A DNA stretch of 44,266 bases from Verrucomicrobiota bacterium. GTDB lineage: Bacteria; Verrucomicrobiota; Verrucomicrobiia; Limisphaerales; UBA1319. The stretch lies in the NCBI GenBank assembly GCA_022709905.1, contig JAKLHY010000063.1, forward strand, positions 1-44,266, read 5' to 3'. Shown piece after piece: positions 1 through 7,909 of this stretch. The notes beneath the pieces are model-generated. The model saw only the letters and a list, made by a program, of their open reading frames with translations, had not been told where the DNA came from and ran no database searches. A program made the position numbers and the translations under genes. Each line of letters opens with the position of its first letter. The first letter of the stretch is position 1.

Positions 1-65
1 CACTCCTTCCCTCGTGCCTTGCCCCAGGCCAATTTGAGTGCAACGAATGTATAGCTTATTTCTTG

Positions 66-77
66 ACGGACCCTAAG
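66..77. repeat. possible solitary end of the GGGTCCGTGC repeat family
   Basis: The 12 bases ACGGACCCTAAG match the outer end of the right terminus of the MITE-like element at 25096-25374, including the flanking TAA. No matching second terminus is visible nearby. A short hairpin (roughly 87-105, GTCG/CGAC arms) follows. A 12-base match could be chance, so this is weak. Nothing else is recognisable in the first 213 bases. Confidence 0.2.
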
Positions 78-213
78 CGCCGGTCGTCCCTTTCGGGCGA
101 CTCTGGAACTCAAGTTCCGAATCAGTCGCGCATAAAATTGTCGATTATCAGAACGAACCCCATCGACAAAACCCTCTGGTCACCCGGCAGTTCATCGCGA
201 TATCATCATTGCT

Positions 214-2592
214 GTGAAACGGAAAATTGTGACCCTGGGGTTCATTGCCGTATTAACCATGGGGGCGGTGTGCTCGATTCATCAGGCCAAAGCAATCCTC
301 TATGTTGTGGACCGCGAAGCTCTCGGAGCAACAAACGCCAATGCGGGAACCGAGGAACACCCATTCAAGACAGAGGGAAGCACCCCGCAACCGGTCATCT
401 GGGAGCCGATCGGACTGTCGGGCGGGGGCGGCATGTTTTCCCCCGCAATCTCGCCCGCAGACCCGAATCTGATGATGTTGAATTGTGATATGAGCGCCGC
501 CTACCTGTCTGAGGACGGTGGGCGCAACTGGCGGATGATCCATCATGCCCAACTCCGGAGTGATACACGTTGCCGGCCGGCGTTTCACCCCACGGATTCC
601 AAGGTCCTTTTCGCTTCGTCCGGCGGACGACTGCGGATCAGTCGCGATCGAGGCCAGACCTTCGAACCAATGGGCAACCTCAAAGACAACCTGTTCGGGG
701 AGATCGCCATCCACCCGGCTGATCCGATGGTGATGCTCGTGGGCGCCGGCAACAACCGTTGCGCCCGTTCATCCGATGGGGGTGTGACCTGGAAAATGTG
801 TGAGGGTCCGGTGGGCCGGCTGATAGGATTTCACTTCGATCACACCCGACAGGGCCGCACGATGTTTGCCGCAACCGACCGGGGTGTCTGGCGATCCGAT
901 GATGGCGGAACGACGTGGGTGGAACGGACGCAGGGCTTGCCTTGGAAGGAAATTCAGGCGTTCGCGGCCGGTTCGAACTCAGAGGCGGGCGACGTCATGC
1001 TCTATTGCGCCATCCCGAGCAAAGCGATGGACGGCAGATTTCAGGGCGGCGTGTATCGCTCGCGCGATCGCGGCGAAATCTGGGAGTCCGCCATGGGTGC
1101 CGGCTTGAATACCGAGACGCGAACCGCCGATCAATACGCCTACGGTCCGGTTGCCCAGTATCAACACTTGCTGACCACCGACGCAAAGCCACTCACCGTC
1201 TACGCGCTGAATACCAGCACCGGCTTTCATCCGCCACACAGCGACACCGTTTATCGCAGTGACGACGCCGGCACGACTTGGCGTGCCACTTATTTCCAGG
1301 ATCCGCGTTTCAAGCAGTTCAACGTCGCGCATGATTACGTGACCGCGTCCACCGGGCAGTGCTTCAAGGGCGGGGAAACCCCTTTTGGGGTGGCGATCTG
1401 CAACACGGATCCCAACCGTGTCATGTTGGTTCGCAACGAGCCGCACCTGACGCATGATGGCGGTGTCTCCTGGTTTGTGGGGAGCACCTACCCCGCGGCC
1501 GATCGATCGCCCGGCCCGGACACCGCCTGGGTGTGCAACGGCCTGGTCGTGACTACGACGTGGCATTATGACATCGATCCCCATGATCCCCTTCGCCATT
1601 ATATCGCTTATACCGACATCGGAATGTCCCGATCCCTCGACGGCGGCAAAACCTGGCGCTGGTGGAACCAGAAGACGTGGGCGCCCTGGAGAAACACCTG
1701 TTACGAATTGGCGTTTGACCCGGAAACACCTGGCAAGATCTGGGGCGCCTTTTCCGATGTCCATGACATTCCCAATGACAACATCATTTCCGAACGCCAC
1801 GGACATCAGCGTCCCGGTGGCATCTGTCTTTCGGAGGACTACGGCGCCTCGTGGAAGAGCGAGACGCGAGGCCTGCCGGCGAAGCCCGTGACCTCAATTG
1901 TCTTGGATTCCCGAACGGCCAAAGGCGCGCGGACCCTTTACGCCGGTGTGTTCGACGCGGGCGTCTTCAAATCGACCGATGACGGCCGGACCTGGACCCT
2001 TAAGAAAAACGGTTTGGGACATCCGGATAACCTCCGCGTCTATCGCGTGATCCTGCACGCCGACGGAACGCTCTTCGCCAGCATCTGCGCCAAGCGCCCC
2101 ACAGCGGGCGCTCCCCTGATGAAGGAGGGCGTCGGATTGTATCGCTCTCGGGACCGGGCCGAGACGTGGGAGCGGATTTCGCCCTTGCCACCGTTGCTTT
2201 ACGTGAAGGATTTTTCGGTCCATCCCCGCGACAGCCAACGCATACTCCTTGGCGCGTGCGATGCCGGCCGGGGCGATCCATCCGGAGGGCTTTACCTGAC
2301 CGAGGATGGTGGCAACTCCTGGCGGCGCATCGGTCGTCAGGGACCGCAGACCTTCGGCGGTTATTTTCATCCCCGGCGCGAAGGCTGGATCTATATGACT
2401 CTTACCGAAGGCGCTCCCGGGACAGGGCTTTGGCTCTCCCGCAACCTGGGCCAAACCTGGCAGCCCTTTGACGAACTGCCCTTTTCAAACATCCAACGCG
2501 TCGAGTTTGATCCTCGGGACGAGGCCCGTCTTCATGTCACCACCTTCGGCGGCAGTGTGTGGCGCGGGCCGATTACGCCGCGCGAACCATGA
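214..2592 (+). CDS. secreted BNR/Asp-box repeat protein (sortilin/sialidase-type beta-propeller)
   Basis: A 792-residue exported protein. The GTG start gives a clear signal peptide (MKRKIV, hydrophobic core, cleavage near QAKA at about residue 27). The rest is a series of about 13 Asp-box motifs of the form S/T-x-D-x-G-x-T/S-W, for example SEDGGRNW, SSDGGVTW, SDDGGTTW, SLDGGKTW, STDDGRTW, TEDGGNSW and SRNLGQTW. They are spread evenly to the C-terminus, as expected for one or two multi-bladed beta-propellers of the BNR/Vps10-sortilin superfamily. Such proteins include sialidases, xyloglucanases and photosystem-assembly-like propellers; no catalytic residue set assigns a substrate here. It is probably periplasmic or extracellular and may bind or degrade polysaccharide, which is inference. 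No good Shine-Dalgarno precedes the GTG. The gene converges on the polymerase fusion, with 123 bases between the stops. Confidence 0.85.
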   Translation: MKRKIVTLGFIAVLTMGAVCSIHQAKAILYVVDREALGATNANAGTEEHPFKTEGSTPQPVIWEPIGLSGGGGMFSPAISPADPNLMMLNCDMSAAYLSEDGGRNWRMIHHAQLRSDTRCRPAFHPTDSKVLFASSGGRLRISRDRGQTFEPMGNLKDNLFGEIAIHPADPMVMLVGAGNNRCARSSDGGVTWKMCEGPVGRLIGFHFDHTRQGRTMFAATDRGVWRSDDGGTTWVERTQGLPWKEIQAFAAGSNSEAGDVMLYCAIPSKAMDGRFQGGVYRSRDRGEIWESAMGAGLNTETRTADQYAYGPVAQYQHLLTTDAKPLTVYALNTSTGFHPPHSDTVYRSDDAGTTWRATYFQDPRFKQFNVAHDYVTASTGQCFKGGETPFGVAICNTDPNRVMLVRNEPHLTHDGGVSWFVGSTYPAADRSPGPDTAWVCNGLVVTTTWHYDIDPHDPLRHYIAYTDIGMSRSLDGGKTWRWWNQKTWAPWRNTCYELAFDPETPGKIWGAFSDVHDIPNDNIISERHGHQRPGGICLSEDYGASWKSETRGLPAKPVTSIVLDSRTAKGARTLYAGVFDAGVFKSTDDGRTWTLKKNGLGHPDNLRVYRVILHADGTLFASICAKRPTAGAPLMKEGVGLYRSRDRAETWERISPLPPLLYVKDFSVHPRDSQRILLGACDAGRGDPSGGLYLTEDGGNSWRRIGRQGPQTFGGYFHPRREGWIYMTLTEGAPGTGLWLSRNLGQTWQPFDELPFSNIQRVEFDPRDEARLHVTTFGGSVWRGPITPREP

Positions 2593-2715
2593 CCCTCCTC
2601 GACGACTGTTCCTTTGAAATCCCGGAAACACCCGACCCAGCGCAGAACATTCCGCGAAAACATTGTCCGGGTTTGCCAGGGGGCTTTTTATCCCCGGGCG
2701 GTTGGGGGGGTGAAA

Positions 2716-5700
2716 TCACGAGGATGATCGGGTGCGAGGTTTGCCGGCCTGGTGCACGCGGAGGGAGAATCCTTGATGGTTTTCGAAGGGTTCCACGGTG
2801 CCGGTGACCTCGAGGACGGGATAGCGGACGGTGGCCAGTCCGTGGCTTTTGTAGGTGGCGGCGAACAGTTCGGTTTCGACCATGCCGGTCCAGTCGGCCA
2901 GGGTGAGGAACTTCATGGGCTGGCCGTCGGCCTGATGATGGATGCGTTGTTCGACCACCAGGCCACAGGTGACCACGGTTTCTCCGACATGATCGCCCAG
3001 ACGGGCGACGGGACAGTAGGTTTCCCACGCGATCGAGTCGTAGAGCGCGAGGGGATGGCCGCTGACGGGAAAACCCAGCAGTTCAGTTTCCCACTCCAAT
3101 CGTTCCCGCAGAGCCGGTTCCCGGAGGGTGGCCTCCGGCAATTGTTCCGCGCCGGCCGGCGGCAGCAGCCAGCCTTGGTTGGGTTCGGAAGTGGGGTTGA
3201 AGGCGCGGCTGAGGAACTGGAAATGCCAAAACTGGCGGGTGCGCGGTTGGCCGAAGCCGTCGAATGCGCCCGCGCGAATCAAGAGTTCCATTTCTTCGTG
3301 GGTGGGGATCACGCGGCGGTAGAAATCGGGCAGCGAAGAAAATTCGCCCCGCGCTCGTTCTTGCAGGAGTCGTTCCTGAGTCTGGCGGGTGAGGTTTTTG
3401 AGGGCGGTTACTGGCACGCGAATGGCCAGGTTTCCGATCGCTGCCGACCACGGATGGAAGGGGGGGTGTGTGCAGGGGAGGGAATTTTTTTCGACGGTGA
3501 ATTCCGGTCCCGGCGTGTTGATTCGCGGCGGGAGGAGGGGAATGCCCAGGCGATGGCATTCGAGCACGTAGACCAGCGGGGGATAGAAGCCCTTGCCGTT
3601 CGATAATACGGCGGCCATGAAGTCGACGGGGTAATACCGTTTCAACCAGGCCGATTGATAGGCTTCGACGCCGTAAGCGGTGCTGTGCGCTTTGCAGAAG
3701 GCGTAACCCTCGAAGCTTGCCACCAGTTTCCAAACCCGGTCGATCGCGCTTTCGTCATGTCCCCGTGCCCGGGCCGACGCCCGAAATTCCCCTTCGATAT
3801 CGGCGATGACTGCGGTTTTCCCTTTGCCCAGGGCGCGCCGCAGGACATCGGCCCGTCCGCCCGTGAGGCCGGCGAAGGCCTCGCAGATTTGGAGGACATG
3901 TTCCTCGTAAGCGATCAGGCCAAAGGTGCTGCGAAGGCAGGAGGCCAGGGAAGGATGCGGATAAGTCACCGGCTCGAGTCCCTGGTAACGCTTGACGAAG
4001 TCGGTCTTTTTATTTTCGTTGGCGGCGCCGGGGCGGATGACACTGACGATGGCGATCAGGCCGTCGATGTCGCGCACCTGGCAGCGGCGGCTGAGACTGA
4101 CCATGGCCGGGCTTTCGATGTGGTGGACGGCCCGCGCTTCTCCGCCGCTGATCAGGTCCCAGACCTTGGGATCGTCCCACGGCTCGAGGCGGGTCAGATC
4201 GATGGACATGCCGCGGAGAGCGAGGCTGCGTCGAACGTCGCGCATCACGGCCAGACCGCCTTGGGCCAGGATATCCATTTTGACCAATCCGACCGATTCG
4301 ACGGCGTCCATATCGAAATGGGTGGTGGGATAGCCTTTGCGGGCGAGAAAACAAGGGGTCAGATCCTGCATGGGGGCGCGTGACACGACCACGCCGCACG
4401 GATGCATTTTGGGGTGGCGCGGGAAGCCGTCCAGGAAGATGGCCATTTCGAGCGCGGTTTTATAAGGTTCCTCTCCGACGGGCAGGTCGCGGCATTCCTG
4501 CCGGAGACTGATGGCTTCGGCCAGGGCCTGGGGCCGGACGTGGGGGAGGCGTTCGGTCAACCGTCGGATCTGAAACTCGGAAACGCCCAGGACCTTGGCC
4601 ACATCTCCGACAGCGCTCCGGGCCTGATACGTGGAAAAGCCGCCTACAATCGCGGCGTGTTCGCGTCCATACCGCGCAAAGATCAGGTCGATCACCTCGT
4701 CTTTGCGGTCATGGGGAAAATCGACATCGACATCGGGCAATTTCCGGAGTTGCATGCGGTCGAGGTTCAGAAATCGGCGGAAATAGAGCTCGAATCGAAT
4801 CGGACAGACGTCACTAATGCCGAGGCAATAGCAGACCAGGGAATCGGCGGCGCTGCCCCGAGTGATCCATTCGATGCCTCGGCGGCGGCATTCTTGGAGC
4901 AGATCCCACACCACCAGGAAATATTCCTCGTAGCCGACCGCGTGGATAATGGCCAGTTCTTCGTCGACCTGGGATTGGATCCGGGCGTTCGCGGGGTGGG
5001 GATAGCGCCGGCGCAGGCCTTCGAGGGTTAGCCGCCGCAAGAACGCCGCGGGCGAGGAGCCGTCCGGGGGTTGGAACGTGGGAAACTGGAGTTGGCCCAG
5101 CGGAGGGGTGAAGGCGCAACGATCGGCAATTTCCCAGCTGTGCGCGGCCAGGTCGGGATGTTGTTGCAGCCAGTCCCGGCAGTCGGTGGCGGCTGAGAAA
5201 TGGAATTCTCCTCCTTGTTTTTCCGGGTGTTCCTGGCGGAGCAAAGTGCGGGTGCGAATGCTCTGGACCACGTCGTATTTCCAGCGATCCTGGGGGGAGG
5301 CATAGAGCGCCGGCCGGCAAAACACCTTGGGCAAATGACTCGAATGGGCTGTCCGCCGCCATGCGTCGGGCCCGTCAATTTCGAGGTAAAAACGCCCAGG
5401 GAAAAGTTCGGCCAGCGCGGGGTCCGATCCGACCGCCACCAAGCCGTCTCCGAGCGATTCCAAATGAGAAATCTGACATGGGAAATCCCGGTGGAGCTCG
5501 GGCGATGCATCGTCGACATTCGAGGTGAGGAGGCGGCACAAGTGACGGTAGCCGGCGGCATTTTCGACATAAAGCCGGAGGGGACGTCCGCCGACCCTCA
5601 GCTGCGCGCCCAGGACTGGCTTGAGACCCGCCGCCTGGGCGGCCTGGGTGAATTCAATGGCTCCGTGGAGATTGGCCCGGTCGGCCAGGGCAATGGCCGG

Positions 5701-7185
5701 CAAATCGTGACGGCGGGCCAAGTCGATGATGGCGTCGATGGAGAGGGTGGAATCGAGAAACGAATAGTAGCTTTGAACCGCGAGGGGAAACGGCCATTGG
5801 AATTTTGAGGGCGGAGATTTAAAATATCCGGCATGGCGGGCGGGGGACCGCGATTCGGGAACAAGATGGGGTGCCCGGTTTTTTGAAACGCGACAAGAGG
5901 AGGGGCGTGGAGAAGGGGACCGATCGGCACGCGAGCGAGACACGCTTGAGCTCGATTGTTCCCGGAGCAACAGATCGTGTCCCCGCATAATCACATAGGC
6001 GCCGCGGGTCTTGCGCAATTCATCGATGATCTCCATCAGACGGCGGTCGGCGTTGTGGCGCTGAGTTTGGCGTTCGAGCGGCAGTTCGGTCTGGAACGCG
6101 CCGGAATACAGGTTGGAAAACCGGAGGGAAACCATCCGCAGGCTGACGCGCCGTTTCCAGGCCAGGCGCAACAAGGGACGCAGCCGCGAGTAGACGTCGG
6201 TCTCCAGGTCGGTGGGTTCTTCGAGGCTTTCGGTTGCCTGATCTTCAGCCATGTCGTTGTAGCGGACCTTTACGGTGAGCGTGCGGACGGTTTTTTGGTC
6301 GGCCCGGGCCGCGGTCATGAGTTGATCGGCCATGCGTCGGAGGTGGGCTTCGATCATGAGTTCGTCAGTGGAATCGGCCTCGAAGGTTTCCTGTTTGCTG
6401 TAGGAACGGGCGGGTTCAGCCAGGGGTAGCACGGGCCGATCATCGATCCCGTTCGCAAAATCGCGCAATTGAGGGGCCTGGCTGCCGACCAAAAGGGAAA
6501 GCAGTTCCACCGACGTGCCGGCCACCTGGCGAATCTCGGTCAAACCCGCGGCGTTCAGACGGCGGGCGGTTTGCGGTCCCACGCCCGGCAGCCAAAGGTT
6601 GGGCAACGGATGCAGAAAAGGAACTTCCTGCCCCGGTGGGATCGCCAGAAAAGCCGCCGGCTTGTGCAGCTTCGAGGCGATCTGGCTGATCAACTTGTTG
6701 GATGCAATCCCTTCGCTCACCGAGATTTTTAGCGATTGCCGGATCGCATCGCGAATGGTTCGCGCAATCTCCGTTGGCGAGGTCCGAGCCCCGGTCAGAT
6801 CAAAATACCCCTCGTCAATCGAACCAATCTCCACCTCCGGCGTAAAATCGTAGGCATACGAAAACATCCAGCGCGAGAATCGCTCGTACTTTTCGAAATC
6901 TCCCGGCAGCACCACCAGCTTGGGACAAAGCCGGCGGGCCTGGACGGTTGGCATGGGGGTGTAAACCCCGTAGCGACGGGCTTCGTAGGAGGCCGAGGCA
7001 ATAATCCCCCGCTTGTCCCCTCCCACCGCCACCGGCTTGCCTCGCAGCCGAGAATCCGAGGCCTGTTCCACCGAGGCAAAAAAGGCGTCCGCATCCAGGT
7101 GAATAATCGCCCGGCCTCCGCGTCCTTTTTCCAGCCACGGATTCATACCAACGCAAGATGCCCGAAGCGGATTCGCAAACACCAC
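2716..7185 (-). CDS. Y-family polymerase (Pol IV/DinB-like) fused to C-family DnaE2/ImuC-like polymerase
   Basis: One uninterrupted 1489-codon frame carries two DNA polymerases. Residues ~25-410 are a Y-family polymerase: metal ligands D31 (IIHLDADAFF) and D124-E125 (GSIDEGYFD) are intact, unlike classical ImuB. Thumb and little-finger regions follow, with a possible clamp motif QTELPL at 365-370. A Ser/Arg/Pro-rich linker spans ~408-462. Residues ~465-1489 are a DnaE-type alpha subunit: PHP domain (466-530), palm with PDVDVDF (D818, D820, D822 region), GLVKMDIL (D971), the RGSAADS motif (~777-783), an HhH region and a C-terminal OB fold. The PHP domain has lost usual metal residues (QSYYS and ADRANL replace HSEYS and TDHGNL types). 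The length of the DnaE part suits DnaE2/ImuC. The GTG at 7185 lies one base past the lexA stop; the first ATG, at 7146 (residue 14), is an alternative start. The gene is co-transcribed with lexA, so an SOS-induced translesion role is likely. I know lexA-imuA-imuB-dnaE2 cassettes, but not this fusion as a standard form. Confidence 0.9.
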   Translation of the reverse strand: MVFANPLRASCVGMNPWLEKGRGGRAIIHLDADAFFASVEQASDSRLRGKPVAVGGDKRGIIASASYEARRYGVYTPMPTVQARRLCPKLVVLPGDFEKYERFSRWMFSYAYDFTPEVEIGSIDEGYFDLTGARTSPTEIARTIRDAIRQSLKISVSEGIASNKLISQIASKLHKPAAFLAIPPGQEVPFLHPLPNLWLPGVGPQTARRLNAAGLTEIRQVAGTSVELLSLLVGSQAPQLRDFANGIDDRPVLPLAEPARSYSKQETFEADSTDELMIEAHLRRMADQLMTAARADQKTVRTLTVKVRYNDMAEDQATESLEEPTDLETDVYSRLRPLLRLAWKRRVSLRMVSLRFSNLYSGAFQTELPLERQTQRHNADRRLMEIIDELRKTRGAYVIMRGHDLLLREQSSSSVSRSRADRSPSPRPSSCRVSKNRAPHLVPESRSPARHAGYFKSPPSKFQWPFPLAVQSYYSFLDSTLSIDAIIDLARRHDLPAIALADRANLHGAIEFTQAAQAAGLKPVLGAQLRVGGRPLRLYVENAAGYRHLCRLLTSNVDDASPELHRDFPCQISHLESLGDGLVAVGSDPALAELFPGRFYLEIDGPDAWRRTAHSSHLPKVFCRPALYASPQDRWKYDVVQSIRTRTLLRQEHPEKQGGEFHFSAATDCRDWLQQHPDLAAHSWEIADRCAFTPPLGQLQFPTFQPPDGSSPAAFLRRLTLEGLRRRYPHPANARIQSQVDEELAIIHAVGYEEYFLVVWDLLQECRRRGIEWITRGSAADSLVCYCLGISDVCPIRFELYFRRFLNLDRMQLRKLPDVDVDFPHDRKDEVIDLIFARYGREHAAIVGGFSTYQARSAVGDVAKVLGVSEFQIRRLTERLPHVRPQALAEAISLRQECRDLPVGEEPYKTALEMAIFLDGFPRHPKMHPCGVVVSRAPMQDLTPCFLARKGYPTTHFDMDAVESVGLVKMDILAQGGLAVMRDVRRSLALRGMSIDLTRLEPWDDPKVWDLISGGEARAVHHIESPAMVSLSRRCQVRDIDGLIAIVSVIRPGAANENKKTDFVKRYQGLEPVTYPHPSLASCLRSTFGLIAYEEHVLQICEAFAGLTGGRADVLRRALGKGKTAVIADIEGEFRASARARGHDESAIDRVWKLVASFEGYAFCKAHSTAYGVEAYQSAWLKRYYPVDFMAAVLSNGKGFYPPLVYVLECHRLGIPLLPPRINTPGPEFTVEKNSLPCTHPPFHPWSAAIGNLAIRVPVTALKNLTRQTQERLLQERARGEFSSLPDFYRRVIPTHEEMELLIRAGAFDGFGQPRTRQFWHFQFLSRAFNPTSEPNQGWLLPPAGAEQLPEATLREPALRERLEWETELLGFPVSGHPLALYDSIAWETYCPVARLGDHVGETVVTCGLVVEQRIHHQADGQPMKFLTLADWTGMVETELFAATYKSHGLATVRYPVLEVTGTVEPFENHQGFSLRVHQAGKPRTRSSS

Positions 7186-7186
7186 A

Positions 7187-7819
7187 CTAGACCGGTTTGG
7201 TCCGCCGCAGCAAGGCCACCATGACCCCTTGAATAACCAGTTCTCCGGCGGGAACCAGCGCGGGATAACGCGGATTTTCCGCCCGCAAATAGGGTTTTCC
7301 TTTCTCGATCACAAAGGTTTTGAGCGTGCTTTCGTTGTCAATTAAAGCCGCCACCACATCTCCGGATCGCGGAGTCATCCCGTGTTCGAGGATGACACAA
7401 TCTCCGTCGACAATGTGTTTGCCGATCATCGAATCCCCGCGGACTTTCAACGCAAAAGTGCGGGCGGTCGGCCGAATCCCCAGGCTTTCCACGTCCACGG
7501 AAACACAGCCTTCGGCCTCCTGATAGCGGTCGGCCGGAGGGCCGGCCGGGATGGTGCCGAAGACCGGGATATCCACGATCGGCCGCCGCCTGACGGAGAA
7601 TCGGGAGAGCGCCCGCAGAGAACGCGCCTGGTGCGGACGACTGTCGAGCAGCTTTTTGCGTCGCAAGGCGCGGACATGGTCCGCGGCGGCGTTCATGCTG
7701 CGAAAACCGAAATGCGCGGCGATTTCGCGCAGGCTTGGGGTTCCCTCCCCGCTGTGTTGGGCGGACTGGATGAAATCCAGGATTTCCTGCTGTCGTTCGG
7801 TGGGCGCCTTTGTGCTCAT
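7187..7819 (-). CDS. lexA: LexA SOS repressor
   Basis: A 210-residue self-cleaving repressor of the SOS regulon. The N-terminal winged helix-turn-helix (residues 1-65) contains RQQEILDFI and LREIAAHFGF. The cleavage site is A92-G93 (TIPAGPP). The peptidase S24 catalytic dyad is S130 (GDSMIGKH) and K167 (STLKTF). Length and spacing are typical of the family. The start codon has a modest AAGG Shine-Dalgarno about 9 bases upstream, and a perfect LexA box lies 13 bases upstream of the ATG, so autoregulation is expected. The stop codon is followed after one base by the potential GTG start of the polymerase fusion, which indicates a single SOS operon. Confidence 0.97.
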   Translation of the reverse strand: MSTKAPTERQQEILDFIQSAQHSGEGTPSLREIAAHFGFRSMNAAADHVRALRRKKLLDSRPHQARSLRALSRFSVRRRPIVDIPVFGTIPAGPPADRYQEAEGCVSVDVESLGIRPTARTFALKVRGDSMIGKHIVDGDCVILEHGMTPRSGDVVAALIDNESTLKTFVIEKGKPYLRAENPRYPALVPAGELVIQGVMVALLRRTKPV

Positions 7820-7832
7820 ACGGCCTTGATAT

Positions 7833-7850
7833 ACTGTTCAAATGAACAGT
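7833..7850 (-). promoter_or_regulatory. LexA operator (SOS box), Verrucomicrobia type
   Basis: ACTGTTCAAATGAACAGT is a palindrome containing TGTTC-N4-GAACA, the motif described for Verrucomicrobia LexA. It ends 13 bases upstream of the lexA ATG, so it would overlap or closely follow the promoter of the lexA-polymerase operon. It is the only such site I found in the window. Confidence 0.9.
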
Positions 7851-7909
7851 AATCTTTGGGCAGCCATTGTCAAGATCAGCGCCAGGTCCCGAACCGCAGA
7901 GCAAAAAAT

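Noticed and set aside
2640..2715. Terminator between the convergent BNR and polymerase genes
   Set aside because: A GGGGG/TCCCC pairing around CTTTTTA is visible, but the stem is short and there is no clear U-tract after it on either strand.
3655..4383. Long plus-strand open frames across the polymerase fusion (also 2752-3606, 4402-5031, 5200-5808)
   Set aside because: They are antisense to a gene with clear conserved motifs in GC-rich DNA and have no recognisable domains.
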